7,391 nt of DNA, taken from contig JALSTO010000303.1 of the NCBI GenBank assembly GCA_026983685.1, forward strand, positions 1 through 7,391, written 5' to 3'. Each line of letters opens with the position of its first letter. Positions within the stretch are counted from its first letter, which is position 1. Below the pieces are notes generated by a model. The model was given only the letters and a program-made list of their open reading frames with translations. It searched no databases and was not told the DNA's origin. A program made the translations under genes and the position numbers. Of the stretch, positions 1-6,059 are shown in pieces. This stretch comes from Aquificaceae bacterium (GTDB taxonomy: Bacteria; Aquificota; Aquificia; Aquificales; Aquificaceae).

Positions 1-691
1 CGGTCAGGGAATAGTAGCTGGCATAAACGCTGCGCTCAGAGCCCTCGGAAAGGAGCCCATATACCTGAGAAGGGATGAGAGCTACATAGGGGTGATGATA
101 GACGACCTCACAACGAAGGGGGTTATGGAGCCTTACAGACTCTTTACATCCCGCTCGGAGTTCAGGCTCTATCTGAGGCAGGACAACGCTATTCTCAGGC
201 TCGCAAAGCTCGGGCATGGTCTCGGACTCCTGAGCGACGAGCAATACAAACTCGTCAAAGAGCTTGAAGAGGAGATAGAGCGCTGGAAGGAGTTTTACAG
301 AAGGGAGAGGGTTACCGTTGCGGTGGGCGGGGACACCAGAAGCTACACCATCGCCACCCTCTTTACCGCGAACCATACCATAGAGGACATAAGGGAAAAG
401 TTCAACTACGAGGTGCCCGAACACCCCTACGTTAGAGAGGAGCTTGAGATCCAGCTCAAATACGAGCCCTACATAGAGAGGGAGAGGAAGCTGAACGAGA
501 AGCTCAAAAGGCTTGAAGACATAAGACTTCCTGAGGACATAAACTATGACGAGATACCGGGGCTTACCAACGAGGCGAGGGAGAAGCTGAAGAAGATGAA
601 GCCTCTCACCGTAGGACAGGCTGCGAGAATAGACGGGATAACGCCTGCGACGATAACCGCCCTTCTGATACACCTCGGGAGGCTGGAGTGA
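1..691 (+). CDS. mnmG: tRNA uridine-5-carboxymethylaminomethyl synthesis enzyme MnmG (GidA), C-terminal part
   Basis: MnmG is the FAD-dependent partner of the GTPase MnmE; together they install the (carboxymethyl)aminomethyl group at C5 of wobble uridine 34 in several tRNAs. The reading frame is open from base 2 with no stop, so the 5' end lies outside the window; about 229 C-terminal codons of a protein usually near 620 residues are present. The fragment opens with the GQGIVAGINAA segment of the FAD domain, then RRDESYIGVMIDDL, the diagnostic SRSEFRLYLRQDNA block, and ends with the helical MnmE-binding domain (GLTNEAREKL, then KPLTVGQAARIDGITPA). It ends in a GTGA overlap with the next gene, so the two are probably co-transcribed and translationally coupled. 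Nothing looks damaged. The family call is near certain. Confidence 0.96.
   Translation, partial: GQGIVAGINAALRALGKEPIYLRRDESYIGVMIDDLTTKGVMEPYRLFTSRSEFRLYLRQDNAILRLAKLGHGLGLLSDEQYKLVKELEEEIERWKEFYRRERVTVAVGGDTRSYTIATLFTANHTIEDIREKFNYEVPEHPYVREELEIQLKYEPYIERERKLNEKLKRLEDIRLPEDINYDEIPGLTNEAREKLKKMKPLTVGQAARIDGITPATITALLIHLGRLE
677..691 (+). promoter_or_regulatory. SD and GTGA stop/start junction between mnmG and the phosphoesterase gene
   Basis: GGGAGG (677-682) lies 5 nt before GTG (688-690), which shares two bases with the mnmG stop TGA (689-691). This arrangement usually indicates termination-reinitiation coupling. Confidence 0.7.
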
Positions 692-1296
692 TATACTTCA
701 TCTCCGATACCCACTTCTACCATCAGAACATAATCAGGCTTAACCCGGAGGTAAGGAAGTACCGCTTTGAAGAGAGGATAATGGAAAGTCTTGAGGAGCT
801 TCTGAAGGAAGGGGATATTATTTACCACATCGGTGACTTTACCTGGGAGCTCAATGACAGCAGGGGGATACTGGAGAGGTGGAAGAGGCTGAAGGCTCAC
901 AAGGTACTCGTTCTGGGGAATCACGACCTTCTTTACGGAAAGGAGCTCCTTGGAGAGTTCTTTGATGAGGTTCATGAGTTCTCAACAATCCTTGAGGTTG
1001 AAGGTGTAAGGCTCCTGCTTTCCCACTACCCAGCCCTTGATCTGAGGACGGAAAGGTTTCCCGACAGGCAGGAGAGGGTTGTTAGGGAGTTTATCTCAAG
1101 AGGATGCGATGGGCTCGTGCACGGGCACGTCCACTACAATAGCGGTGGTCCGATGTGCGGTTGCTCCCTTAAGGGGATAAGGTGTGTGAACGTGAACGTG
1201 GAGCTACATGACTTCAAACCCGTAAGCCTCTCTCAGATACTAAGAGAGATGAGAAGACATCAAGGAAATCCCTCTCCTCTATATCCAGCTCCTTGA
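688..1296 (+). CDS. Calcineurin-like metallophosphoesterase (COG4186-like)
   Basis: A 202-residue cytoplasmic two-metal phosphoesterase; substrate unknown. The complete metal-binding motif set is visible: D7-x-H9 (SDTHF), G49-D50, G77-N78-H79-D80, H113 in SHYP, and H145-G-H147-V-H149. The opening ISDTHFYHQNII resembles small bacterial and phage phosphoesterases of the COG4186 type rather than the YfcE group. The GTG start at 688 overlaps the mnmG stop (GTGA), and GGGAGG at 677-682 inside mnmG sits 5 nt upstream, which fixes the start. The recognisable fold runs to about residue 188 (VELHDFKPVSLSQIL); the final residues are low-complexity. The last 83 bp lie antisense to the convergent lipoyl-transferase gene. 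Hydrolase class is firm; a link to tRNA modification is suggested only by operon position. Confidence 0.88.
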   Translation: MIYFISDTHFYHQNIIRLNPEVRKYRFEERIMESLEELLKEGDIIYHIGDFTWELNDSRGILERWKRLKAHKVLVLGNHDLLYGKELLGEFFDEVHEFSTILEVEGVRLLLSHYPALDLRTERFPDRQERVVREFISRGCDGLVHGHVHYNSGGPMCGCSLKGIRCVNVNVELHDFKPVSLSQILREMRRHQGNPSPLYPAP

Positions 1297-1864
1297 GGGA
1301 AACTATCCTCTTCCTCAGGAATTCTTCCGGGATACCGAGCAGGCGGGAGGCTGTCCCGTAGTCAAAGCTCGTGTAAACACTGCCGTGGAGCAGGAACGAC
1401 CTCTTGGCTGTGCGCATAGCCATGGACACGACCTTCCTGCCGTTGATGCTCAGCTCTCCGAGGGTAGGGACCCAGAAGCAGAAGAACCTGTCAAGGTACC
1501 TTCCCCTGAATCTCTCCATCTTCACCTCAACCCCGAGCCTGCGGAAGGTCTCCCTGAGTATGGACGATACGGAGGCGTATATCAAAGATGGCTTTGTTCC
1601 CCACCTCTCCCTTATATCAGCTATGGCAAAGGAGATGTCCCATCCGTGGAGAAGCGCACCGCCACCGGTGGGTCTTCTCACCACAGGTATGCCCGATACC
1701 CTCTTTTCCTTCTGAAAGTGCCCCAGACTGAGGCAGACCCTGTCCCATCTGTAGAAGCGGAATATACCTTCCTGCAATTTGCCCTTCTCAAGGGTGAGGA
1801 GGGCTTCCTCGTCCCTCCTCATGTTCTCCTCGGGAGATAGCTCTTCTATATGGAGGGTCTCCAT
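1214..1864 (-). CDS. Lipoate/octanoate protein transferase family protein (LipM/LplA-like)
   Basis: A 216-residue member of the biotin/lipoate A/B protein ligase fold, which moves lipoyl or octanoyl groups onto lipoyl-domain lysines (2-oxoacid dehydrogenases, GcvH or related carriers). Visible motifs: SLGHFQ (46-51), the substrate-loop RRPTGGGALLHG (63-74), NGRK with the invariant lysine K144, and FLLHGSV (157-163). C129 in FCF lies 15 residues before K144, the same spacing I recall for the nucleophilic cysteine of LipM octanoyltransferases, so acyl-ACP-dependent transfer is more likely than ATP-dependent LplA activity. It is shorter than typical LipM (about 280). The usual G-S-A-Q after the lysine is replaced by S-M-A-M. 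TGA lies directly before the ATG in frame, so the start cannot be further upstream. Its SD, GAGGTGA, overlaps the helicase stop. Fold certain; exact reaction inferred. Confidence 0.8.
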   Translation of the reverse strand: METLHIEELSPEENMRRDEEALLTLEKGKLQEGIFRFYRWDRVCLSLGHFQKEKRVSGIPVVRRPTGGGALLHGWDISFAIADIRERWGTKPSLIYASVSSILRETFRRLGVEVKMERFRGRYLDRFFCFWVPTLGELSINGRKVVSMAMRTAKRSFLLHGSVYTSFDYGTASRLLGIPEEFLRKRIVSLKELDIEERDFLDVFSSLLVSERGLRV

Positions 1865-1875
1865 TCACCTCAGGC
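1862..1875 (-). promoter_or_regulatory. SD of the lipoyl-transferase-like gene overlapping the helicase stop codon
   Basis: On the minus strand the helicase ends ...CCTGA, and GAGGTGA runs through that stop to abut the ATG at 1864. GAGG lies only 3 nt from the ATG, a short spacing. The two genes are separated by 5 nt, which argues for one mRNA and coupled translation. Confidence 0.55.
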
Positions 1876-2955
1876 GGTTTCCTGCTTGTGCTTCTCTATC
1901 CTCCAGAGGTTCCTCTTTTCGGTGGGTGAGACAAGGCTTATGGCCGTTCCTTCCCTGCCGAGCCTTCCCGTCCTTCCTATCCTGTGGGTATAGACCCTTG
2001 GGTCCTCGGGCAGGTGGAAGTTTATTATCAGGCTCACGCCCTCTATATCCAGCCCTCTGGAGGCAACGTCCGTTGCTATCAGAACCTTCGTCCTGCCGTT
2101 CCTGAAAGCTCTCATAACGCTCTCACGCCTTTTCTGGGTCATGTCCCCGTGTAGAGCCTCAACATTAAAGCCCTTTCTCTTGAGCTGATACGCCATATCC
2201 TTGGCGTTCCTCTTCATCTTAACGAAGACGATTATCTTCTCCCCTTCGTTTTCCCTCAGTATTCTCTCAAGCTCCTCGTACTTGTGAAGTTCAGACCTCG
2301 TCCTTACAACTATCTCGTTGATTCTGGGCTTTAGTTCCTCGGACTCAACGCTCACGTGCTTGAAGTCAGGCTTCATGAACCTCTTGGCTATCTCCTTTAT
2401 CTCCCTCGGAACGGTTGCGGAGACGAAGAAGGTCTGTCTCTCTTTGGGCAGTTTTTCCACTATCCACTCAATATCTTCCCTGAAGCCCATATCAAGCATT
2501 ATGTCCACCTCGTCAAGGACGAGGTACCTGAAGGTATCAAGCCTGAGCGCTCCCCTCTCAATCAGGTCCTTTATCCTTCCAGGAGTTCCGACTACAACGT
2601 CGGGTATCCTCTTGGAGAGGAGTGAGAGGTCCCTTCCCACCGATGTGCCTCCGTAAAAGGAGAATACGCTTACCCTTGAGAACTTTGCAAGGTCCCTGAG
2701 GTGGTCCCTTATCTGTATAGCAAGTTCCCTTGTGGGAGCAAGGATGAGAGCCCTTTCGCCCCTCCCGATCCTTTCAATGATAGGTATCCCGAAAGCTCCC
2801 GTCTTCCCCGTTCCAGTTTTTGCCTGAATTAACATATCTCTGCCTTCAAGGGCGAGGGGTATTGCGGATTCCTGAATCGGTGTTGGTTTTGTGAACCCGA
2901 TCTCTCTGAGCGCACTCTGGAGCCTTTCACTGAGCTGGTTGAATGTGAATTGCAT
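1870..2955 (-). CDS. Minimal DEAD-box ATP-dependent RNA helicase (DEVD variant)
   Basis: A 361-residue helicase that would unwind short RNA duplexes using ATP, with likely roles in ribosome assembly or mRNA decay. All core motifs appear in order: Q motif (FTKPTPIQ, 21-28), motif I AKTGTGKT (45-52), PTRELA (74-79), GG (102-103), TPGR (124-127), motif II D148-E-V-D151, SAT (179-181), motif IV near IIVFVK (241-246), ATDVASRGLD (294-303) and HRIGRTGR (324-331). Motif II reads DEVD rather than DEAD, a tolerated change because the catalytic D-E and final D remain. The protein stops soon after motif VI, with no C-terminal RNA-binding extension as in DeaD/CsdA or DbpA, so specificity would depend on the core or on partners. 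AAGGAGGA ends about 4-5 nt before the ATG. Followed at 5 nt by the lipoyl-transferase-like gene. Confidence 0.95.
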   Translation of the reverse strand: MQFTFNQLSERLQSALREIGFTKPTPIQESAIPLALEGRDMLIQAKTGTGKTGAFGIPIIERIGRGERALILAPTRELAIQIRDHLRDLAKFSRVSVFSFYGGTSVGRDLSLLSKRIPDVVVGTPGRIKDLIERGALRLDTFRYLVLDEVDIMLDMGFREDIEWIVEKLPKERQTFFVSATVPREIKEIAKRFMKPDFKHVSVESEELKPRINEIVVRTRSELHKYEELERILRENEGEKIIVFVKMKRNAKDMAYQLKRKGFNVEALHGDMTQKRRESVMRAFRNGRTKVLIATDVASRGLDIEGVSLIINFHLPEDPRVYTHRIGRTGRLGREGTAISLVSPTEKRNLWRIEKHKQETA

Positions 2956-3159
2956 GTGTTCCTCCTTGAGTTTTTATAATGCCTTAAAATTTAGCGTGCG
3001 CTTTGGATTTTGCAAGCACAATAACGAGTATTTCCTCAGAAGATTGAGACACAAAGAAAGGAGCGCTTTGTCCAAAATAAAGCAAGAAGATATAATTACC
3101 AACTGGTCAAAGGAAGGGAACTCTTCAGCTCATTGTCCAGAACTCCATATTTGCAAATA
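2956..3159. other. A+T-rich intergenic stretch without a recognised gene
   Basis: This 204-bp spacer lies between the helicase start and the end of the 83-residue membrane protein gene. It holds the helicase SD, a weak minus-strand promoter candidate (2988-3015), a direct repeat of GCGCTTTG (2998-3005 and 3063-3070), and a 12-bp perfect palindrome TATTTGCAAATA (3148-3159) directly after the membrane gene's stop. No convincing terminator hairpin with a T run was found. G+C is about 37-40% here. Confidence 0.5.
2988..3015 (-). promoter_or_regulatory. Candidate sigma-70-type promoter for the helicase gene
   Basis: On the minus strand TTGCAA (3015-3010) is followed after 16 nt by TAAATT (2993-2988), placing a start site about 25-30 nt upstream of the ATG at 2955. 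Each hexamer matches consensus only partly. It is the best pair I found by eye in this spacer. Confidence 0.3.
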
Positions 3160-3411
3160 CTACCGTGATGTGTTTTCTTCTATCTTTTTCAAGATACTTC
3201 TAATGTCAAGCGCTAAGTAGATGAAAAAGAAAATTATTACCACATATATGAAACCTATTATCTCAAACAGGATAAATAACAACAATCCTTCTCCGAAACT
3301 CCGGGTATTTGAGCTTACACCTATTCCACCAATGAATACAGCTATCAAGCTTAGGACTACAAAAATATCTATCAATTTCTCCCCTGTTGTAAGTATTAAT
3401 TTTCTAATCAT
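3160..3411 (-). CDS. Small two-helix membrane protein, DUF4282-like architecture
   Basis: An 83-residue protein with two predicted membrane spans (about residues 13-32 and 42-68) joined by a short polar loop (VSSNTRSFGEG), and a charged C-terminal tail (DIRSILKKIEENTSR) likely to be cytoplasmic. The layout, with Gly-Gly at the end of the first helix and a tail ending in a charged helix, resembles small DUF4282 proteins, but that is from memory and not certain. No catalytic motif is seen. The start is well supported: AAAGGAGGGG lies a few bases before the ATG at 3411, and a near-consensus promoter sits just upstream (3440-3467). The gene lies in a stretch of about 36% G+C, well below its neighbours, and uses A/T-rich codons, which hints at separate origin or relaxed constraint. 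Function unknown. Confidence 0.72.
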   Translation of the reverse strand: MIRKLILTTGEKLIDIFVVLSLIAVFIGGIGVSSNTRSFGEGLLLFILFEIIGFIYVVIIFFFIYLALDIRSILKKIEENTSR

Positions 3412-3435
3412 GGTGACCCCTCCTTTAAGTTTGGG

Positions 3436-3900
3436 ATGAATTATATTACATGGATGAAAAAAGTCAAGAATTTTGAAGCCTGTTGGAAGGATGTCCGCTT
3501 TCTTTACTATCTCTGTGTCTCTGTAGTAAGCCCTCTTATAAAGGTCATAGTTGCGGGGGTGCTCGCCCTTTTGGTGGTCCTATTCTCAGGGGGCATGATG
3601 ATGGCCGGCATTATGTCAGGCTCCGGTAAGACGGGCATGGGAATGGGTGGTACGAGTTTCGTGCTCCTGCTTGTCGCTTGGGTTCTTGCTCTTGTCGCCT
3701 CATGGTTCTGGTACAGGGCGAACGCCCTTCTATCGGAGAAGACCGGCGTAGGTCTCTTCAAGACCGGCGGACTGGTTATGTTCATCGGAGCCCTTCTGGC
3801 GGTCATCGTTATAGGCGGTTTGGTCTCGCTCGTTGGAGAGATACTCTTGATAGTTGCCTGGTTCAGTGTCCCAGAGGGCAGTTCCCAGCTTCAGTCATAG
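3436..3900 (+). CDS. DUF996-like integral membrane protein, start uncertain and possibly N-terminally truncated
   Basis: As read from ATG 3436 it has 154 residues. A hydrophobic segment (about 34-58) is followed by a Gly/Met-rich loop (52-72), a second span (74-93), the loop YRANALLSEKTGVGLFKTGG (93-112), and hydrophobic helices to about 143, closing with AWFSVPE. The loop and end resemble DUF996 membrane proteins of unknown function. Members as I recall them carry an extra N-terminal hydrophobic segment that is missing here; instead the first 30 or so residues (rich in Lys, Trp, Tyr, Cys) come from A+T-rich DNA carrying the opposite-strand gene's promoter. No SD precedes ATG 3436 or the in-frame ATG 3454. 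Base composition jumps to about 57% G+C from 3541. Either the true start is internal or the gene lost its 5' end. The stop overlaps the mqnE stop region by 10 bp, tail to tail. Confidence 0.55.
   Translation: MNYITWMKKVKNFEACWKDVRFLYYLCVSVVSPLIKVIVAGVLALLVVLFSGGMMMAGIMSGSGKTGMGMGGTSFVLLLVAWVLALVASWFWYRANALLSEKTGVGLFKTGGLVMFIGALLAVIVIGGLVSLVGEILLIVAWFSVPEGSSQLQS
3440..3467 (-). promoter_or_regulatory. Near-consensus sigma-70 promoter of the 83-residue membrane protein gene
   Basis: On the minus strand TTGACT (3467-3462) and a perfect TATAAT (3445-3440) are separated by 16 nt. The expected start point near 3433 gives a leader of about 22 nt that contains the SD (about 3418-3426) and leads to the ATG at 3411. 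It is the strongest promoter seen in the window. It lies inside the first codons of the opposite-strand reading frame that begins at 3436. Confidence 0.65.
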
Positions 3901-5006
3901 ACCTTAACAACTCTGTAGAAGGTGTCCCTCTCAACGGGCACCTTTCCTGCCTTCTTTATCAGGGATACAAGCCTTTGGGCTGAGTGTCCGTAGGCGGATT
4001 TGGTTCCGGCTGAGTGAACTATCCTCTCCTCCTCTATGGTGCCGTCAAGGTCATCCGCACCGAAGTTGAGGGCTATCTGAGCCACCTTCTCACCGAGGGT
4101 AACCCAGTAAGCTTTTATGTGCTGGAAGTTATCAAGGAAGAGCCTTGATATGGCTATGGTCTTCAGGTCATCAACGGAGGAGGTTCTTCTGCCTCCGAGC
4201 CTCGTGCCCTCGGGCCAGTAAGCGAGGGGTATGAAGACTTGGAAGCCTCCCGTCTCATCCTGTATCTTCCTCAGCTCCGACAGATGCTCTACCCTTTCCT
4301 CAAGGGTCTCAACGTGTCCGTAGAGCATGGTAGCGTTTGTGGGTATGCGGAGCCTGTGGGCTGTTCTGTGAACCTCAAGATACTCCTGAGCATTTGCCTT
4401 GTTTGGAGCTATTATCTTCCTCGCCCTTTCCGAGAATATCTCCGCACCACCACCAGGCAAAGCATCAAGCCCTGCTTCCTTCAGCTCGCTCAGAACTTCC
4501 TCGTAGCTCTTCTTTGATATCTTTGCCATGTGGTGTATCTCTATCGCTGTCCAAGCCTTGACCACGACTTCCGGAAACCTCTTCTTTATCTCCCTGACAA
4601 GTTCCACATACTTCTCGTATCCCCAGTGGGCGGGAATTCCTCCAACCATATGAATCTCTTTGCCACCCGCTAAGTAGGTCTCCTCCACCTTCTTCAAAAC
4701 CTCATCAAGGCTCATCTCGTAGGCGCTCGGGTCAGATCTTTTCACACCGAAGGCACAGAAGTCGCACTGATATACGCATACGTTCGTAGGATTTATCTGC
4801 CTGTTGATTATGAAGTAGGCGTTCATTCCGTTCTTCTTGCGGTTCACGTACTCTGCAAGCTGTCCTATTGCAGCAAGCTCATTGCTCCTGAAGAGATGCA
4901 AAGCATCTTCTTCGCTCAGCCTTTCGCCGAGGGCTACCTTCTCCGCTATGGATGCGAGCCTCTTATCCTGCGCAGTCTTGATGACATCATCTATCACAAT
5001 TTCCAT
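3891..5006 (-). CDS. mqnE: Aminofutalosine synthase (radical SAM), menaquinone biosynthesis
   Basis: MqnE joins 3-(1-carboxyvinyloxy)benzoate (from MqnA) to adenosyl chemistry from S-adenosylmethionine, giving aminofutalosine in the futalosine route to (demethyl)menaquinone. The 371 residues match the usual family length. The radical SAM cluster motif is C77-x3-C81-x2-C84 within NPTNVCVYQCDFCAFG. Further family blocks are HMVGGIPA (119-126), KAWTAIEIHH, PGGGAEIF (184-191), NATMLYGHVET (224-234) and GGFQVFIPLAY (253-263). PGGGAEIF with TMLYGHVET separates it from MqnC, the related cyclase. AGGAGGA lies about 5 nt before ATG 5006. It is transcribed from its own promoter in the 66-bp spacer shared with the divergent ADP-ribosylglycohydrolase gene; no other mqn gene is in view. 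Confidence 0.94.
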   Translation of the reverse strand: MEIVIDDVIKTAQDKRLASIAEKVALGERLSEEDALHLFRSNELAAIGQLAEYVNRKKNGMNAYFIINRQINPTNVCVYQCDFCAFGVKRSDPSAYEMSLDEVLKKVEETYLAGGKEIHMVGGIPAHWGYEKYVELVREIKKRFPEVVVKAWTAIEIHHMAKISKKSYEEVLSELKEAGLDALPGGGAEIFSERARKIIAPNKANAQEYLEVHRTAHRLRIPTNATMLYGHVETLEERVEHLSELRKIQDETGGFQVFIPLAYWPEGTRLGGRRTSSVDDLKTIAISRLFLDNFQHIKAYWVTLGEKVAQIALNFGADDLDGTIEEERIVHSAGTKSAYGHSAQRLVSLIKKAGKVPVERDTFYRVVKVYD

Positions 5007-5029
5007 AGCTATCCTCCTGCTAAGAGGAG

Positions 5030-5058
5030 ATTATATACTTCCTGCCCACCTCTGCCCA
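5030..5058 (-). promoter_or_regulatory. Sigma-70-type promoter of mqnE
   Basis: On the minus strand TGGGCA (5058-5053; 4 of 6 to TTGACA) and TATAAT (5035-5030; perfect) are 17 nt apart. The predicted start near 5023 gives a leader of about 17 nt that includes the AGGAGGA site before ATG 5006. Confidence 0.55.
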
Positions 5059-5060
5059 GA

Positions 5061-5075
5061 TAAATTATTAGTATG
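5061..5075 (+). promoter_or_regulatory. Possible leaderless start region of the ADP-ribosylglycohydrolase gene
   Basis: TAAATT (5061-5066) resembles a -10 box and is placed 6 nt before ATG 5073, the geometry expected of a leaderless transcript. No purine-rich SD lies between 5055 and 5072, and no convincing -35 is seen. Confidence 0.3.
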
Positions 5076-6059
5076 AGCACGCTTTTGGACAAGTTTAAGG
5101 GGACGATCTTGGGGGCTGCTCTGGGGGACGCCCTCGGGAAGAATGTTGAAGATATAGTTGAGGAAGAGGTTTACGAGTTCTACGGGGGAAGGATAGAGGG
5201 CTTTGTGCCTCCCCATCCCTCAAGCCCTGCTTACGGACAGCTACCTGAAGAGACCTCTGATGAGACCACTGTAATGAAGATACTCCTTGAAAGCCTCGTC
5301 TCCCGTAAGGAGATAGACCTGAGAGACTTTTTAAAGAGGCTAATCCTGTGGTACGAGGACGAGGCAAGCCACAGATACCCCGATCCAGCCCTCCTGAGCG
5401 CCATAGATCTTCTATCACGGGGTATTGACCCCTCAAGGCATGGTCTGTCCTCTGGCTCTGTGGAGGGTATCCTACGAAGCGTTGTGGTCGGGCTCTACCA
5501 CTACTACAACCCTGAGCTGTCAGCGGAGGGTTCAAAGCTCGTATCAACCCTGACCCACCGTAGTGTTGCGGTCTCCGACGGCGCAGGAGTTCTGGGAAGC
5601 GCTATCTCCTATCTCGTGCTTGAGGAGTTTGACCTCAGGAGCGTGAGCGAAAGGATAAGGTTTCTGAACGCCCTGAAGAGATTTGTAAGCGAGAGGATGC
5701 ATGAGAGAACCCTTGACCTCGTTCAGGAGCTCCTCTACGAACAGGCGGGGCTTGAGATAGCTGTCAGGAACATAGGGAACGGAACCTTTGTCTTTGAAGC
5801 CCTTCCCCTATCGCTCTTTATCTTCCTCTCCAACATAGAAACTCCCTTTGAGGCTCTCCTGTGGGCTGTTAACTCCTACGGAGAGTTTGGGGGAGATACA
5901 GACGCCATAGGCTTCATCGTCGGTTCCCTCGTTGGGGCTTACTTTGGTAAGTCCGCATTCCCGGAATATCTCCTCAATGAGCTGGAAGATTCAAAAAGGT
6001 ATGAAGAATTGGCAGAGAAGCTGTATGATATTACAGAAAACATGATAATAAGGAGGTAA
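5073..6059 (+). CDS. ADP-ribosylglycohydrolase family protein (DraG/ARH-like)
   Basis: A 328-residue member of the dinuclear-metal ADP-ribosylhydrolase family, which removes ADP-ribose from arginine or other acceptors, or hydrolyses related small molecules. Motifs: the N-terminal helix [15 protein letters not shown] (8-22), the first metal motif as S62-D63-E64-T65, TH at 161-162, and the C-terminal metal motif GGDTDAIG (273-280; D275, D277) followed by a Gly-rich helix. The first motif is normally S/T-D-D-T; the second Asp is Glu here, which conserves charge but lengthens the side chain. No ADP-ribosyltransferase (DraT, DarT) is nearby, so the target is unknown. No SD precedes ATG 5073; TAAATT at 5061-5066 could place transcription start at or near the ATG, giving a leaderless mRNA. 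The last codons carry the hfq SD. Confidence 0.87.
   Translation: MSTLLDKFKGTILGAALGDALGKNVEDIVEEEVYEFYGGRIEGFVPPHPSSPAYGQLPEETSDETTVMKILLESLVSRKEIDLRDFLKRLILWYEDEASHRYPDPALLSAIDLLSRGIDPSRHGLSSGSVEGILRSVVVGLYHYYNPELSAEGSKLVSTLTHRSVAVSDGAGVLGSAISYLVLEEFDLRSVSERIRFLNALKRFVSERMHERTLDLVQELLYEQAGLEIAVRNIGNGTFVFEALPLSLFIFLSNIETPFEALLWAVNSYGEFGGDTDAIGFIVGSLVGAYFGKSAFPEYLLNELEDSKRYEELAEKLYDITENMIIRR

Noticed and set aside
1118..1131. CGTGC/GCACG inverted repeat in the phosphoesterase gene
   Set aside because: Produced by the codons of the HGHVH metal motif; too short and coding.
1385..1840. Open plus-strand frames of 103-151 codons opposite the lipoyl-transferase-like gene
   Set aside because: The minus strand carries clear family motifs. 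The plus-strand translations are Pro/Ser-rich with no recognisable motif and no SD, typical of shadow frames.
2507..2525. 8-bp inverted repeat ACCTCGTC/GACGAGGT with a 3-nt loop inside the helicase gene
   Set aside because: It is fully explained by the codons for L-V-L-D-E-V around motif II. No regulatory context or T tract.
2975..2980. Perfect plus-strand TATAAT
   Set aside because: No -35 box lies at proper distance, and it sits next to the minus-strand helicase SD. The only downstream plus-strand frame (2891-3220) shows no protein-like features.
2891..3220. 109-codon plus-strand frame across the A+T-rich spacer
   Set aside because: It begins inside the helicase gene on the opposite strand, has no SD, and its translation shows no motif, signal or helix pattern.
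5095..5547. 150-codon minus-strand frame opposite the ADP-ribosylglycohydrolase
   Set aside because: Rich in Arg, Pro, Ser and Gly as expected for a complement shadow; the plus strand has the real family motifs.
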